Assembly: GCF_001625445.1 (NCBI RefSeq)
Contig: NZ_LWHG01000011.1
Location: 868,001 to 932,000, forward strand
From: Haladaptatus sp. R4
Lineage (GTDB): Archaea > Halobacteriota > Halobacteria > Halobacteriales > Haladaptataceae
DNA length: 64,000 bases
Direction: 5' to 3'
In this document: one piece after another, positions 33,891-41,691 of the stretch
Numbering within the stretch: position 1 is the stretch's first letter
Layout of the letters: every line of letters starts with the position of its first letter
Notes under the pieces: model-generated
Databases searched by the model: none
What the model was told of the DNA's origin: nothing
Seen by the model: the letters and a program-made list of their open reading frames with translations, nothing else
Position numbers and translations under genes: made by a program

Positions 33891-34122
33891 GCCCCGCCGC
33901 CGCACCACACACCTCCCCAACCGACTCCTTCGCTCACTACGTTCACTCAGTCATCCCTCGCGCGGGCGCACTACCGTGCGCGTCGCGCGCCGTGTTGTTG
34001 GCCGAATATCTGCCAATCCGTCCAGCCCGGTGGCGCGTGCGAGAAACGCGCGCGAGGGATGAGTGAGCGACTGCAAGGAGCGAAGGAATCGGCTGGGGAG
34101 GCGTGTGGTTCGGTGTGGCGGG
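33891..34122. repeat. Large imperfect inverted repeat, MITE-like
   Basis: The left arm (33891-33965) and the reverse complement of the right arm (34047-34122) match at roughly 80 percent over about 75 bases. Shared blocks are CCACAC, CCTCCCCA, CCTTCGCTC and TCACTCATCCCTCGCG-like. About 80 bases of hairpin loop separate them. No ORF with family similarity lies inside. It may be a non-autonomous mobile element or a structured RNA or DNA element. Confidence 0.6.
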
Positions 34123-34224
34123 ACGGAGGCGGTTTCATGCGGCTCGGTCGTTGTACTCACAACAATATCAGACCCGCTTCGTAGCGAGTGAAGACACCGC
34201 CAAAGTCGAAGAAATGAGCGTTCT

Positions 34225-34641
34225 CTACTTCGTCGCACCAATATCGTCGTCTGCGACCATCGGACAATCAGCGACCCGAAGGTGGTCCATATCGTCCATC
34301 GAGAGGATGTCGGTCCCCTCGTGGGTACAGCGCAAGGTCGGCGGGTCGGCGACGTGCGGACACCCTTGACAGGTCGTCTTCGGAACGACGCGAACGTCGC
34401 GGTCGTCCTCCTCGACTCGGGGCGCGGCGACGACCAGTTCGCCGCTGTCCTCGCCCAACAGGTCGGCCCAGACCTCCTCGGCGTCCACCTCGCCGACGTC
34501 CATCTCCACGAACGTCTCGTCGGCCGCAACCGCTTCCGAGCGCCGATTGCGACGTTCCTCCACCTCCGCCGCGAGGGTCCCGAGCGGTTCGTTTGGGTCG
34601 GTACCGGTATCCTGCCCCTCGTCCGAACCGCTCCCAGTCAT
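34225..34641 (-). CDS. Conserved haloarchaeal cysteine-containing protein (138 aa)
   Basis: This is an acidic 138-residue protein. The C-terminal third has TTCQGCPHVADPPTLRCTHEGTDI and VADCPMV; four cysteines plus histidines could bind one zinc or an iron-sulfur centre. The N-terminal half is helical (LGTLAAEVEERRNRRSEAV). Its start overlaps the upstream gene's stop by four bases (ATGA), so the two are cotranslated and probably cofunctional. I do not recognise a named family. No membrane segment or signal is seen. Confidence 0.65.
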   Translation of the reverse strand: MTGSGSDEGQDTGTDPNEPLGTLAAEVEERRNRRSEAVAADETFVEMDVGEVDAEEVWADLLGEDSGELVVAAPRVEEDDRDVRVVPKTTCQGCPHVADPPTLRCTHEGTDILSMDDMDHLRVADCPMVADDDIGATK

Positions 34642-35519
34642 TCCTCGGTCACCTCGGTCAGGAACTCCTCGACCTCCGAGTCGGCGTCGGCGTCGAAACC
34701 GTCGGCGTCGAAGTCATCGCCCCCGAGCACGTCGCCTTCCAGGGCGGGCGGACGGCCGACGACCAACCGGTTCGCGCCGAAAAATCCCTCCTTGGGTTCG
34801 ACGTCCTCGAACGTCGCGCCGCAGTGCGGACAGGACGGTTCGGTCAACAGCGCGATGGTGACGCTCCCCTCGCAGTCGCCGCACTTCGCGCTCGCCATCC
34901 CGTGGCGGTTGGCCGTTCGAGCGAGTTCCGCCGTTGCTGCTTGCGTCGCGCTCCGCGCCGCGAGGATGCGCGTCTGGTCGCGGACGGAGACGAGGGCGCG
35001 CGCGAGAACGTCCAGACGCTCGTCCAACTCGTCGGTCGTGTCCGTGAGATATTCGAGCACCTCCTCGTAGTTCTCGAACCCGGAATCCAACCGTTCGCGG
35101 TTGTCCGCGACGCGCTCGGAAAGTGCATCAAGTTCGTCCACGAGTTCGTCGATGGCGACGTCGTCGCCCTCCTCGGCATCCACCGCCTTCCGGAGTTCGA
35201 ACAGTTCGGTCCGGAAGCCGTCCAATTCGTTCCGGAGGTCGTCGTGTTCGTGGTCGGCGGGTGCCTTTCCGTCGGTTTCGCGCTTTATCTGTACGACGCG
35301 TTCGCGGACGTCGGTCAGTTTCTCCATGAACTCGTCGTGGAGTTCGTCGAGTCGCTCGTCGGAAACGTCCTCCTCGTGGAGGGTACGGTGTGTCGTGAAC
35401 AGTTCGGAGCGGAGGCGTTGGCGGGAACAACCGAGTTCGTCGGCCGTCTCGTCTAGCCACTGGGAAATCGGTTCGGGCAGTTCGACCGCCGGTACGTGAC
35501 CCACGTCTTCGCTCTCCAT
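34638..35519 (-). CDS. Long coiled-coil protein with zinc ribbon (293 aa)
   Basis: The N-terminal region (residues 15-50, PISQWLDETADELGCSRQRLRSELF) looks like a small helical module. Residues 60-200 form a long charged coiled coil with heptad Leu/Val. Residues 212-242 hold a zinc ribbon, KCGDCEGSVTIALLTEPSCPHCGATFED. The C-terminus is strongly acidic. No membrane segment is seen. It starts at ATG 35519 and shares an operon with the 138-residue protein. Haloarchaea-restricted as far as I can tell, with a scaffold or SMC-like binding role only a guess. Confidence 0.65.
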   Translation of the reverse strand: MESEDVGHVPAVELPEPISQWLDETADELGCSRQRLRSELFTTHRTLHEEDVSDERLDELHDEFMEKLTDVRERVVQIKRETDGKAPADHEHDDLRNELDGFRTELFELRKAVDAEEGDDVAIDELVDELDALSERVADNRERLDSGFENYEEVLEYLTDTTDELDERLDVLARALVSVRDQTRILAARSATQAATAELARTANRHGMASAKCGDCEGSVTIALLTEPSCPHCGATFEDVEPKEGFFGANRLVVGRPPALEGDVLGGDDFDADGFDADADSEVEEFLTEVTEE

Positions 35520-35620
35520 TCGGATGAATGACTACTTCTCACAGAACTGACTTAACGTTTCGCCTCGTAGTGAGCGAGACGCTCCGGAAAATAAATGAAA
35601 TTTGATGTTATCGGTTGGCG

Positions 35621-36457
35621 TTACCTGATCTTCCGAACGTTGCTGATGTCGAACCCGTCGCTCTGTGTCTCGGTTTCGAAACGGACGATGTTCTCCTCTT
35701 CGATGCGCGAGAGGACGCCACGGAACTCCCGGACGAACATCGTCCGCGCTCGTTCGTTACCGCCGCGTTCCCACTCGAAACAGATGGTGCCGTCGGTTGC
35801 GTTCATCAAAGCACCCATCTGTCTGTCCGTCAGGCTTTCCTGTGCGACGTGAATGAGGATCAGGCCGTCCCACGCCTGTGATGCCTTCTTCATCCCCTTA
35901 ACGAGCATGACCATCTGATTCCAGTTCACTTGGTCGTCGGGGAGCGAACAGAGGTCGGTCAGAGAGTCGATGACGACGAGGTTGCCGGGCGCGTTCTCGG
36001 TGAGGTACCCTCCGAGCGCTTCGAGGACGTCGCGCCGGTCGTGGCTGTTTCCGAGGTCGGTGATGGTGCGGCGCTTTTCGACGTACCAATCGTGAGGGAT
36101 GGGACTCAGTTGGAAATATTCGGACGAGAGATCCTCGAACGTGATGGCCTCCAGCGCCGGGGAAATCAGCGTTTCGTCGAGTGTGTGCGTCACTTCGTCG
36201 TATATCTCGGACGCGTTGGCGGTAAACGAAACGTAATGAATCTCGTCGGGAAGCGCGGCGCGGGGATCGATCGACCCGTAATGGAGACCGAACTGGTCCG
36301 TATCCGCATGACCGAGGGCGTTTATCGTCGCGCTGGTGTACGCGAACTCGCGCGCGCCAGCACCGGCGTCACCAGCCAGCAATACGACGCTTCCCGGCGG
36401 GGACCCCCCACCGATGAGCGAGTCGAACTGAGAGACACCGAACGGGATTCGATCCAT
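35621..36457 (-). CDS. RecA-fold HTR-like / KaiC-related ATPase-like protein
   Basis: This 278-residue protein begins RIPFGVSQFDSLIGGGSPPGSVVLLAG, the KaiC/RadA-type domain start. Walker B is LVVIDSLTDLC. The Walker A equivalent reads GDAGAGAREFAYTS, lacking the usual Lys and following Ser/Thr, as in haloarchaeal HTR-like proteins. It may therefore bind but not hydrolyse a nucleotide. The start ATG 36457 directly precedes the domain. These proteins are thought to act near signal transduction; the partner is unknown. Confidence 0.75.
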   Translation of the reverse strand: MDRIPFGVSQFDSLIGGGSPPGSVVLLAGDAGAGAREFAYTSATINALGHADTDQFGLHYGSIDPRAALPDEIHYVSFTANASEIYDEVTHTLDETLISPALEAITFEDLSSEYFQLSPIPHDWYVEKRRTITDLGNSHDRRDVLEALGGYLTENAPGNLVVIDSLTDLCSLPDDQVNWNQMVMLVKGMKKASQAWDGLILIHVAQESLTDRQMGALMNATDGTICFEWERGGNERARTMFVREFRGVLSRIEEENIVRFETETQSDGFDISNVRKIR

Positions 36458-36481
36458 GCACTCCCCTCTCATTCCTGATGT

Positions 36482-37463
36482 TTACCGTTTACGCTCGTTC
36501 CCGTCCACGTCCGCACCTCGGTTCCGCGGCGATACGACCAGGACGTCGCCGCCGACGGCCGCCGAATCGAGTGCGGTCCGGGCCGCGTCAACCGCCTCGT
36601 CGGCCAGTTGTCGCGTCGTCACGCCGTACACGGCAGGTCCCCACGACGACTGCCCCGCGCCGAAAACGGCAGGTGACGTTTCCATCTCCGTTACGATCTC
36701 GCCGACGGGTGGTCGGTAGACTCCACCCTGCTCGTCGGCGTACCACGCCCCGTTTCGGCGGCCGATCTCGGCGACCGAACACCCGAACCGCTCCGGATCG
36801 TCCTCCGCGATCGCCGGAAGGGTTCGCCTGACCAGTATCGACGCGATGTCGTCCGCGATGGTCGGATCCGCCCGCTCGACGGCCGAGCGCATGCTCGCGT
36901 CCTCGTCGTCGCCGCTCCTGACCGGGTTCGGCGTCCGGAAGGGCGAGGACGAACCGCCAATCGGCGGGAACGTCGTGGCGCGCGAGGACCGGTGGAACCG
37001 ACCAGTCACCGCGGGGCGGTCGGTCGGTCGTGAACCGTTCGGTCGGATGCCCCGCGTCCACGACGAACCCACCGTGTTCGAACGTCGAAACGCCGATACC
37101 GCTCCTCCCGGCCCTGTCGAGCGCGGGAGCATGCTCGCGGACGGATGGCTCGCGTCCATGCGCGCGTGCGATAGCGGCGAATACGGCCAACGCGAGTTGC
37201 GTCCCGCTCCCGAGTCCGACGTGTCTCGGGAGCGTGTGAAGAACACGAACGTCCGCACCGGAAACGCCGAGCAGATCGACGGTTCGACGTGCGTACTCGC
37301 GAGCACATCGGTCATCGCAGTACACCTCGTCGGCCGGGGTTGCCTCGACGGTAACGGTCGGCGATTCGAGCGCGACTCCCAGCCCACCGTACAGTCGCTC
37401 GTGAGCGAGCGAGAGGTTCTGAAACCCGAAATGGAGTCGGCCGCCGACCGTTACTCGTGCCAT
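36482..37463 (-). pseudogene. Beta-RFAP synthase-like GHMP protein, frameshifted
   Basis: The product of about 325 residues begins MARVTVGGRLHFGFQNLSLA and has the GHMP-kinase ATP loop LPRHVGLGSGTQLALAVFAAIA. This is the beta-ribofuranosylaminobenzene 5'-phosphate synthase family, which builds the arylamine end of tetrahydromethanopterin-like cofactors. Near 36916 the frame changes after LPDAEPGQ, and the family continuation SGDDEDASMRSAVERADPTIADDIASILVRRTLPAIAEDDPERFG follows in another frame. Removing one base (GGAG) repairs it. It lies next to the HTR-like ATPase; whether it acts in archaeal C1 metabolism here is uncertain. Confidence 0.75.
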
Positions 37464-37544
37464 ACCTACCCGTCAGTGGATGGAAAAATGGCGATTTCGG
37501 CAGTGGCAAATTACCGTGCTATCCCGTCGCGGAGAGGCCGAAAA

Positions 37545-38501
37545 CTACTCCATATGGTCGAGAACGTACTCCGCGGCCCGCGTCGCGCCGTTCTCGTATT
37601 CGGGGGACTCGGGCGGATGGCGCACCGCCCGCACGACGTGCGGGATCGAATGTTCGACTTGGAAACCCCGAAGCCCTGTGCGTTCGATGACCCGCGAAAC
37701 ACCGTGTTGTTCGTCGGTGAACGGGTGAATGATACACGGCGTCCCGGCCACGGCGGCCTCCATCACGGTCGAGTAGCCGGAACAGACGACGACGTTCGCC
37801 GCTTGAATCCACGGGAGAAGCGATGGCACCGATTCCCAGTCGTCGTTACCGACGAGCGTTACGTCGTTACCTTCCGCTTCCAACGCACGCGTGAGTTCCT
37901 TGAAATTCGTCGTGTAAGTACTCGGAACGAGGAGCACATCCACGTTCTCGGGTCGTTCTTCCCCGTTCGGTTCGAGCGCGACGGGAGGGATATGGACGAC
38001 TCCCGCCGGGTCACCTCGGTCTGGTGGCCACACGGAGGGGTAGAGGAACGCATGGGAGATCGAGATCTGATAGCGGTTGAGAATCCACGTGAACACCTCC
38101 TCGACGGCGGCGTCGTAGTAGGAGGCGGCGTTGTGAGTGAGAACGTACAGCGGCGTGTCGGTGCAGTGGGCCGCCATCGCGGCGAACATGTCGTCGGTGA
38201 CGAGCGCGGCTGGGTCTTCGCGGCGAAGCCATCGAACGAAGTCGAAGACGCGCCGTGCACTGTTCGGAACGCTTCGGGTCAACACGTCGAATATCGACCC
38301 GCCCTGATAATCACCGATGTAGTCGACCGTTGCAGGCCGATACACCTCGTAACCGTTGTGCTCGATGAACTGCGACCCCGGACCACCTCCCGCGAGGACG
38401 ACATCCGTTTCCGGCCCTTCCAATGCCTGTGCTACCGCCAGCATCCGGGTCGCGTGTCCCGCGCCTTCCGGATAATGTGCGACAGCAACGGTCCGGCTCA
38501 T
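37545..38501 (-). CDS. Glycosyltransferase (GT28 / MurG-UDP-sugar-like)
   Basis: This 318-residue GT-B-fold transferase has N-terminal VAVAHYPEGAGHATRMLAVAQAL, the usual nucleotide-sugar glycine loop, and the C-terminal UDP-sugar-binding segment WIQAANVVVCSGYSTVMEAAVAGTPCIIHPFTDEQ. The MurG-type pattern is clear. It probably transfers a sugar to a lipid or protein acceptor on the cytosolic face. The start is ATG 38501. It is upstream of the beta-RFAP-synthase-like gene on the same strand, with an 81-base gap. Confidence 0.85.
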   Translation of the reverse strand: MSRTVAVAHYPEGAGHATRMLAVAQALEGPETDVVLAGGGPGSQFIEHNGYEVYRPATVDYIGDYQGGSIFDVLTRSVPNSARRVFDFVRWLRREDPAALVTDDMFAAMAAHCTDTPLYVLTHNAASYYDAAVEEVFTWILNRYQISISHAFLYPSVWPPDRGDPAGVVHIPPVALEPNGEERPENVDVLLVPSTYTTNFKELTRALEAEGNDVTLVGNDDWESVPSLLPWIQAANVVVCSGYSTVMEAAVAGTPCIIHPFTDEQHGVSRVIERTGLRGFQVEHSIPHVVRAVRHPPESPEYENGATRAAEYVLDHME

Positions 38502-38702
38502 GCGCAACTGTCTACCCTGCCGTGGGAAGTAAATTTGGATTTTCAGTTTGAACGGAAAAAGGAGTCGGACACGGTCGATTACGAGGATTTCGGTCGCGCC
38601 GCGCTGGAACGCGAACGGAACTGCGGGCGAGCGGACGTAGCTCTCGTCACGGGAAAAGAACGAACGACGAGTACACTCGCCGCTCACGAGAATGTCCGCC
38701 GC

Positions 38703-38716
38703 AAAATCATGGGACC
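38703..38716. repeat. Short repeat of tRNA-Pro 3' flank (copy 1)
   Basis: AAAATCATGGGACC here is identical to 38952-38965, the flank plus end of the tRNA-Pro gene. It is followed by unrelated ACGGAAGG. Confidence 0.6.
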
Positions 38717-38718
38717 AC

Positions 38719-38745
38719 GGAAGGACGAGCGTTGCTCGTCCTTCC
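38719..38745. repeat. Perfect 12-bp hairpin
   Basis: GGAAGGACGAGC, loop GTT, GCTCGTCCTTCC. The 12-bp stem is perfect. It may end the transcript of the glycosyltransferase's upstream neighbour or belong to a repeat element, as no gene lies here. Confidence 0.6.
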
Positions 38746-38750
38746 TGCAT

Positions 38751-38813
38751 CCATTTTCAACTTGACGACAAACGATTCGCGTCGCTCATCGTTTGTCGTC
38801 CGATTGAAAATGG
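38751..38813. repeat. Long interrupted hairpin beside tRNA fragment
   Basis: The outer stem CCATTTTCAA/TTGAAAATGG and inner stem GACGACAAACGAT/ATCGTTTGTCGTC are separated by short bulges, with loop TCGCGTCGCTC. Its right arm runs into the duplicated tRNA-Pro 3' end at 38811. Confidence 0.6.
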
Positions 38814-38831
38814 GACCGCCGAGAGTCGAAC
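38811..38831 (-). repeat. Duplicated 3' end of tRNA-Pro (att-like)
   Basis: On the minus strand this reads GTTCGACTCTCGGCGGTCCC plus A, i.e. the T-loop and acceptor 3' strand of the tRNA-Pro gene at 38959. Unlike the gene itself it has the normal seven-base T-loop (TTCGACT). A 3'-end tRNA copy is the usual product of integrase-mediated insertion at a tRNA. Confidence 0.7.
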
Positions 38832-38958
38832 ACCGTCGTTCCGCTTCGCTCCACGACGAGCTTCGGACTCACTTCGTTCGTCCGACATCGCGCAATGCAC
38901 GATGCGACGCTCGGCGTTCGACTGATTTTCCTCCTCACGTACGTTCGTCGTAAAATCA

Positions 38959-39028
38959 TGGGACCGCCGAGAGTCAACTCGGGTCCTACGGACCCCATCC
39001 GCAGAGGATACCACTACCCCACGGTCCC
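38959..39028 (-). tRNA. tRNA-Pro (anticodon GGG), T-loop one base short
   Basis: Minus strand: acceptor GGGACCG pairs CGGTCCC, discriminator A. The anticodon stem is TGCGG/CCGTA with loop ATGGGGT (anticodon GGG, proline). The T-stem is CCGAG/CTCGG. The T-loop reads TTGACT instead of a seven-base TTCGACT, a missing C at about 38974-38975. The nearby duplicated 3' end keeps the full loop, so this is probably a sequencing or assembly error rather than a real variant. The D-arm is normal in length. Confidence 0.85.
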
Positions 39029-39072
39029 GCTACATTTCTGAAATGGTGGGTTGCCCTGTTAAGCCCTTCGTT

Positions 39073-40131
39073 TCACTCCCGAGATCGCGGGACGACGAGG
39101 TCCCCGTCGTCCCGGACCGCCAAACTGGTGACAGGGTCGTTCTCGTAGGCCGCGACGCCGTGATAGCGCCCGACGACGTAGCCGTCGTAGTCGGTTTCCA
39201 CCGTCGCCTTCGACTCGCCGTGTGGCGTCACGATGTCGGCGATCACGTCGCCCTCCTCGAACGCGTCCCCCGGTTCGACGCGATGGCGGACGATTCCCGC
39301 CGCGTCGGTGTGCGGATGGACGGCGCGCTTGACCGGGAAATCGACGGGTGTGTCGAGTCCCGTCGGTTCGGGGTCGCCGGGGAGCATGTCGAGTTCGCGC
39401 ATGACGTTCAACAGCCCGATGACACCCTTCGCGCGGGTGTCCTCCTCCACGACCTCGAAGCCGCCGAGTTCGACCGTGAACGACGGAATCCCGGCGTTGT
39501 TCAGCGCCGCGCCCGCCGTCGAACGCTGGAGGTTCTGCTCGACGTACTCCTCCGCGACGTACTCGTTGATGACCGGGAAGTCGTAGGCGTCCACGAGGCG
39601 TTCGAGTTCGTCGGCGAGGTCGTGGGCTTCGTCTTCGGTACGCTCGGACCCATACAACACTCGATCCCGAATCACGAACGGAATCGACCCGACCTGAGCG
39701 GTGTGGAGGTCCACGAGCGCGTCCGCCGACTCCGCGAAGGCGTCGAAGATGCGCTCGTCGATGAGTTCCTGCACGCGCGGCGGGCGCGACCCGTCCGCAT
39801 CCGGGTCGGGGAAGTAGCGGTTCGGGTCGTCGCCGTGGTAGTACGAAGTGCGGGTTGTTTGGCGAAGTCCTGCGGGATTCAAGTTAGGGAGACAGACCAC
39901 GGTGCCGTGAACCTTCGACTCCAAATCCTCCTTCATCACGTCCTGTGCGGTGGCGAGGGCGGTCACCTCGTTGCCGTGAATCGACGCCGTGATCCAGAGC
40001 GTCGGGCCGTCTTCTTCACCCTCCGCGATGAGCACGGGGAGCCGTTCGGGCGTTCCCGTGGGGAGGTCAGTGACGTCCAACCACCCGGTGACCAGTTCGC
40101 CGGGTTTCGATTCCGCAGTGCCGACTTGCAT
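39073..40131 (-). CDS. Succinylglutamate desuccinylase / aspartoacylase-family protein
   Basis: This 352-residue zinc-carboxypeptidase-fold protein shows ASIHGNEVTALATAQD (zinc H-x-x-E), DLHTAQVG (second His region) and a C-terminal barrel-sandwich domain (VRHRVEPGDAFEEGDVIADIVTPHGE). The family hydrolyses N-acyl-amino acids; substrate not known here. The start ATG 40131 is close to the family start (MQVGTAESKPGELVTGWL). A paralogue lies at 49431. It is on the same strand as, and 71 bases downstream of, the cbf5-cmk cluster. Confidence 0.85.
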   Translation of the reverse strand: MQVGTAESKPGELVTGWLDVTDLPTGTPERLPVLIAEGEEDGPTLWITASIHGNEVTALATAQDVMKEDLESKVHGTVVCLPNLNPAGLRQTTRTSYYHGDDPNRYFPDPDADGSRPPRVQELIDERIFDAFAESADALVDLHTAQVGSIPFVIRDRVLYGSERTEDEAHDLADELERLVDAYDFPVINEYVAEEYVEQNLQRSTAGAALNNAGIPSFTVELGGFEVVEEDTRAKGVIGLLNVMRELDMLPGDPEPTGLDTPVDFPVKRAVHPHTDAAGIVRHRVEPGDAFEEGDVIADIVTPHGESKATVETDYDGYVVGRYHGVAAYENDPVTSLAVRDDGDLVVPRSRE

Positions 40132-40201
40132 ACCTGGTGGTGACTCGCACGCGACAAAAAGACGCCCCAACCGGCAGGGGAAGCGAAAATTCCGGAAATC
40201 G

Positions 40202-41074
40202 CTACACCAACACGCGCTCCAGTTCCACGACCGTCCCTTCCTCCGCATCCGCGTCGCCGACCATGTGACCGAGACAGACGGCCGCCCCGTTCGGCGTGTG
40301 ACAGGCGACGAGTTGGTCTTCCTCCGCCTCTTCGGCGTCGATGACTCCCGGCGCGTACACCTGTGCGCCCTGTGCGACCTGCTCGGCCGCGTTGGGTGCG
40401 ATGGTCACGCTCGGCAGGTGGGTCAGCGCGTCCTCGGCGGGGCGGACGACCTCACGTAGCCAGTCGTCCTCGCCCTCCTCCCGCCAGCGCGCCAGCGCGT
40501 CCGAGAGGTCGTGGAGTGTCACGAGGTCGGTGTCGTCGAACGGGCCGGTGGCGGTTCGACGGAGGTGACCCATGTGTGCGCCCGTCCCGAGCGCGAGGCC
40601 GATGTCGTGACAGAGTTTTCTGATATAGGTCCCGCTCTCGCAGCGAATCCGGAGGAGCGCCTGTCGGTCCTGCACTTCCAGGGTGTCCAACTCGTAGATT
40701 TCACGCACGCGGAGTCGTCGCGAGACGGCGCTCTTTCGCGGCGGTTTCTGATACAGCGGTGCCTCGAACTCCGAGACGATGGCTTCGAGGTCGGCTGGCG
40801 CGGTGTCGTGCAGTTCGAGGACGGAGACGTACTCCTTCGAACCCTCCAGAAAGACCTGCGAGAGGCGGGTCGCATCGCCGGTCAGCGTCGGCAGACACCC
40901 CGTGACCTTCGGGTCGAGCGTGCCCGAGTGTGCGGCTTGCTCGACGTCACAGAGGTCCCGCACCCACGCCGCGACCTGGTGGGCCGACGGGCCGGGCGGT
41001 TTGTCGAGGTTGACGACGCCGAATTCGAGGAGTTCGCGTGGCGAACGTTCGGTTGGTGGGCCGCGAAGCGTCAT
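40202..41074 (-). CDS. cbf5: RNA-guided tRNA/rRNA pseudouridine synthase subunit
   Basis: This 290-residue Cbf5/TruB-type synthase is the catalytic subunit of archaeal H/ACA RNPs. The N-terminal catalytic part has GVVNLDKPPGPSAHQVAAWVRD and HSGTLDPKVTGCLPTLTGDATRL with the active-site Asp. A C-terminal PUA domain (about residues 220-290) contains VAQGAQVYAPGVIDAEEAEEDQLVACHTPNGAAVCLGHMVGDA. Gene order adk-DUF106-cmk-cbf5 is conserved in haloarchaea. The ATG overlaps the cmk stop (TGATG). Confidence 0.92.
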   Translation of the reverse strand: MTLRGPPTERSPRELLEFGVVNLDKPPGPSAHQVAAWVRDLCDVEQAAHSGTLDPKVTGCLPTLTGDATRLSQVFLEGSKEYVSVLELHDTAPADLEAIVSEFEAPLYQKPPRKSAVSRRLRVREIYELDTLEVQDRQALLRIRCESGTYIRKLCHDIGLALGTGAHMGHLRRTATGPFDDTDLVTLHDLSDALARWREEGEDDWLREVVRPAEDALTHLPSVTIAPNAAEQVAQGAQVYAPGVIDAEEAEEDQLVACHTPNGAAVCLGHMVGDADAEEGTVVELERVLV

Positions 41075-41652
41075 CAGAAATCGTACGAGATGCCTTCGGT
41101 GGGGTACTTTCCTTCGTCGGACGCTACCTCGTAGTTCTCGATGGCGGTCGTGAGCATGGCGAGAACGTCGTTAGGGTTCCAACGGGCGGTGTTGATGCTT
41201 AGGTCGTAGATGGTGAGGTCGTTGATGTCGATACCGTAATATTCCTCGTAGCGCTGTGCCTCGCTACCCGCACGGGCGCGGGTTTCGGTCGCCGCCTGCT
41301 TCACGGACTTGTCCTCGCGGTCGGAGATACGGGCCGCACGAACGTCGAGCGGTGCGTTGAGCCAGATTCTGAAATCGGCGTACTCCCCGGCGAGCCATCC
41401 GGCGAGTCGGGATTCGAGGACGAGGTCGTCCTCCTGCGTGGCGATTTCCCGAAGCCGTCGATCCAAATCGCGGTCGATATCCTCGTCCTCCTCGGCCAAC
41501 TTGTTGAATTCGAGCGGCGTCAGATCGCGTTCCGCGGCGAGTTCGCGGAAGATGTCGCCGCCGCTGACGTGGTCCAGATCGAACGCGTTTGCGAGTCCCT
41601 CCGCAGTCGTGCTCTTCCCACTCCCCGGTGGGCCTGAGACGGTCAATAACAT
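41074..41652 (-). CDS. cmk: Cytidylate kinase
   Basis: This 192-residue archaeal-type CMP kinase phosphorylates CMP and dCMP. Walker A is [17 protein letters not shown]; the LID and NMP-binding parts include [29 protein letters not shown] and [21 protein letters not shown]. The archaeal Cmk end [26 protein letters not shown] is diagnostic. It lies in the adk-DUF106-cmk-cbf5 cluster, overlapping cbf5 and 39 bases after DUF106. Confidence 0.93.
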   Translation of the reverse strand: MLLTVSGPPGSGKSTTAEGLANAFDLDHVSGGDIFRELAAERDLTPLEFNKLAEEDEDIDRDLDRRLREIATQEDDLVLESRLAGWLAGEYADFRIWLNAPLDVRAARISDREDKSVKQAATETRARAGSEAQRYEEYYGIDINDLTIYDLSINTARWNPNDVLAMLTTAIENYEVASDEGKYPTEGISYDF

Positions 41653-41691
41653 ATGTGCCCTCGCACGGGCACCAAGAAAGAGGTTTTGAAC

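Noticed and set aside
33891-34122. Transposase-bearing insertion sequence
   Set aside because: No transposase frame lies inside the inverted repeat; only a non-autonomous or structural role is possible.
38719-38745. Rho-independent-type terminator
   Set aside because: The hairpin is perfect but lacks a following T-run on either strand, so it is called only as a hairpin repeat.
37457-38765. Long plus-strand frame antisense to the glycosyltransferase and the beta-RFAP-like gene
   Set aside because: It is opposite two family-matched genes and has no recognisable domain.
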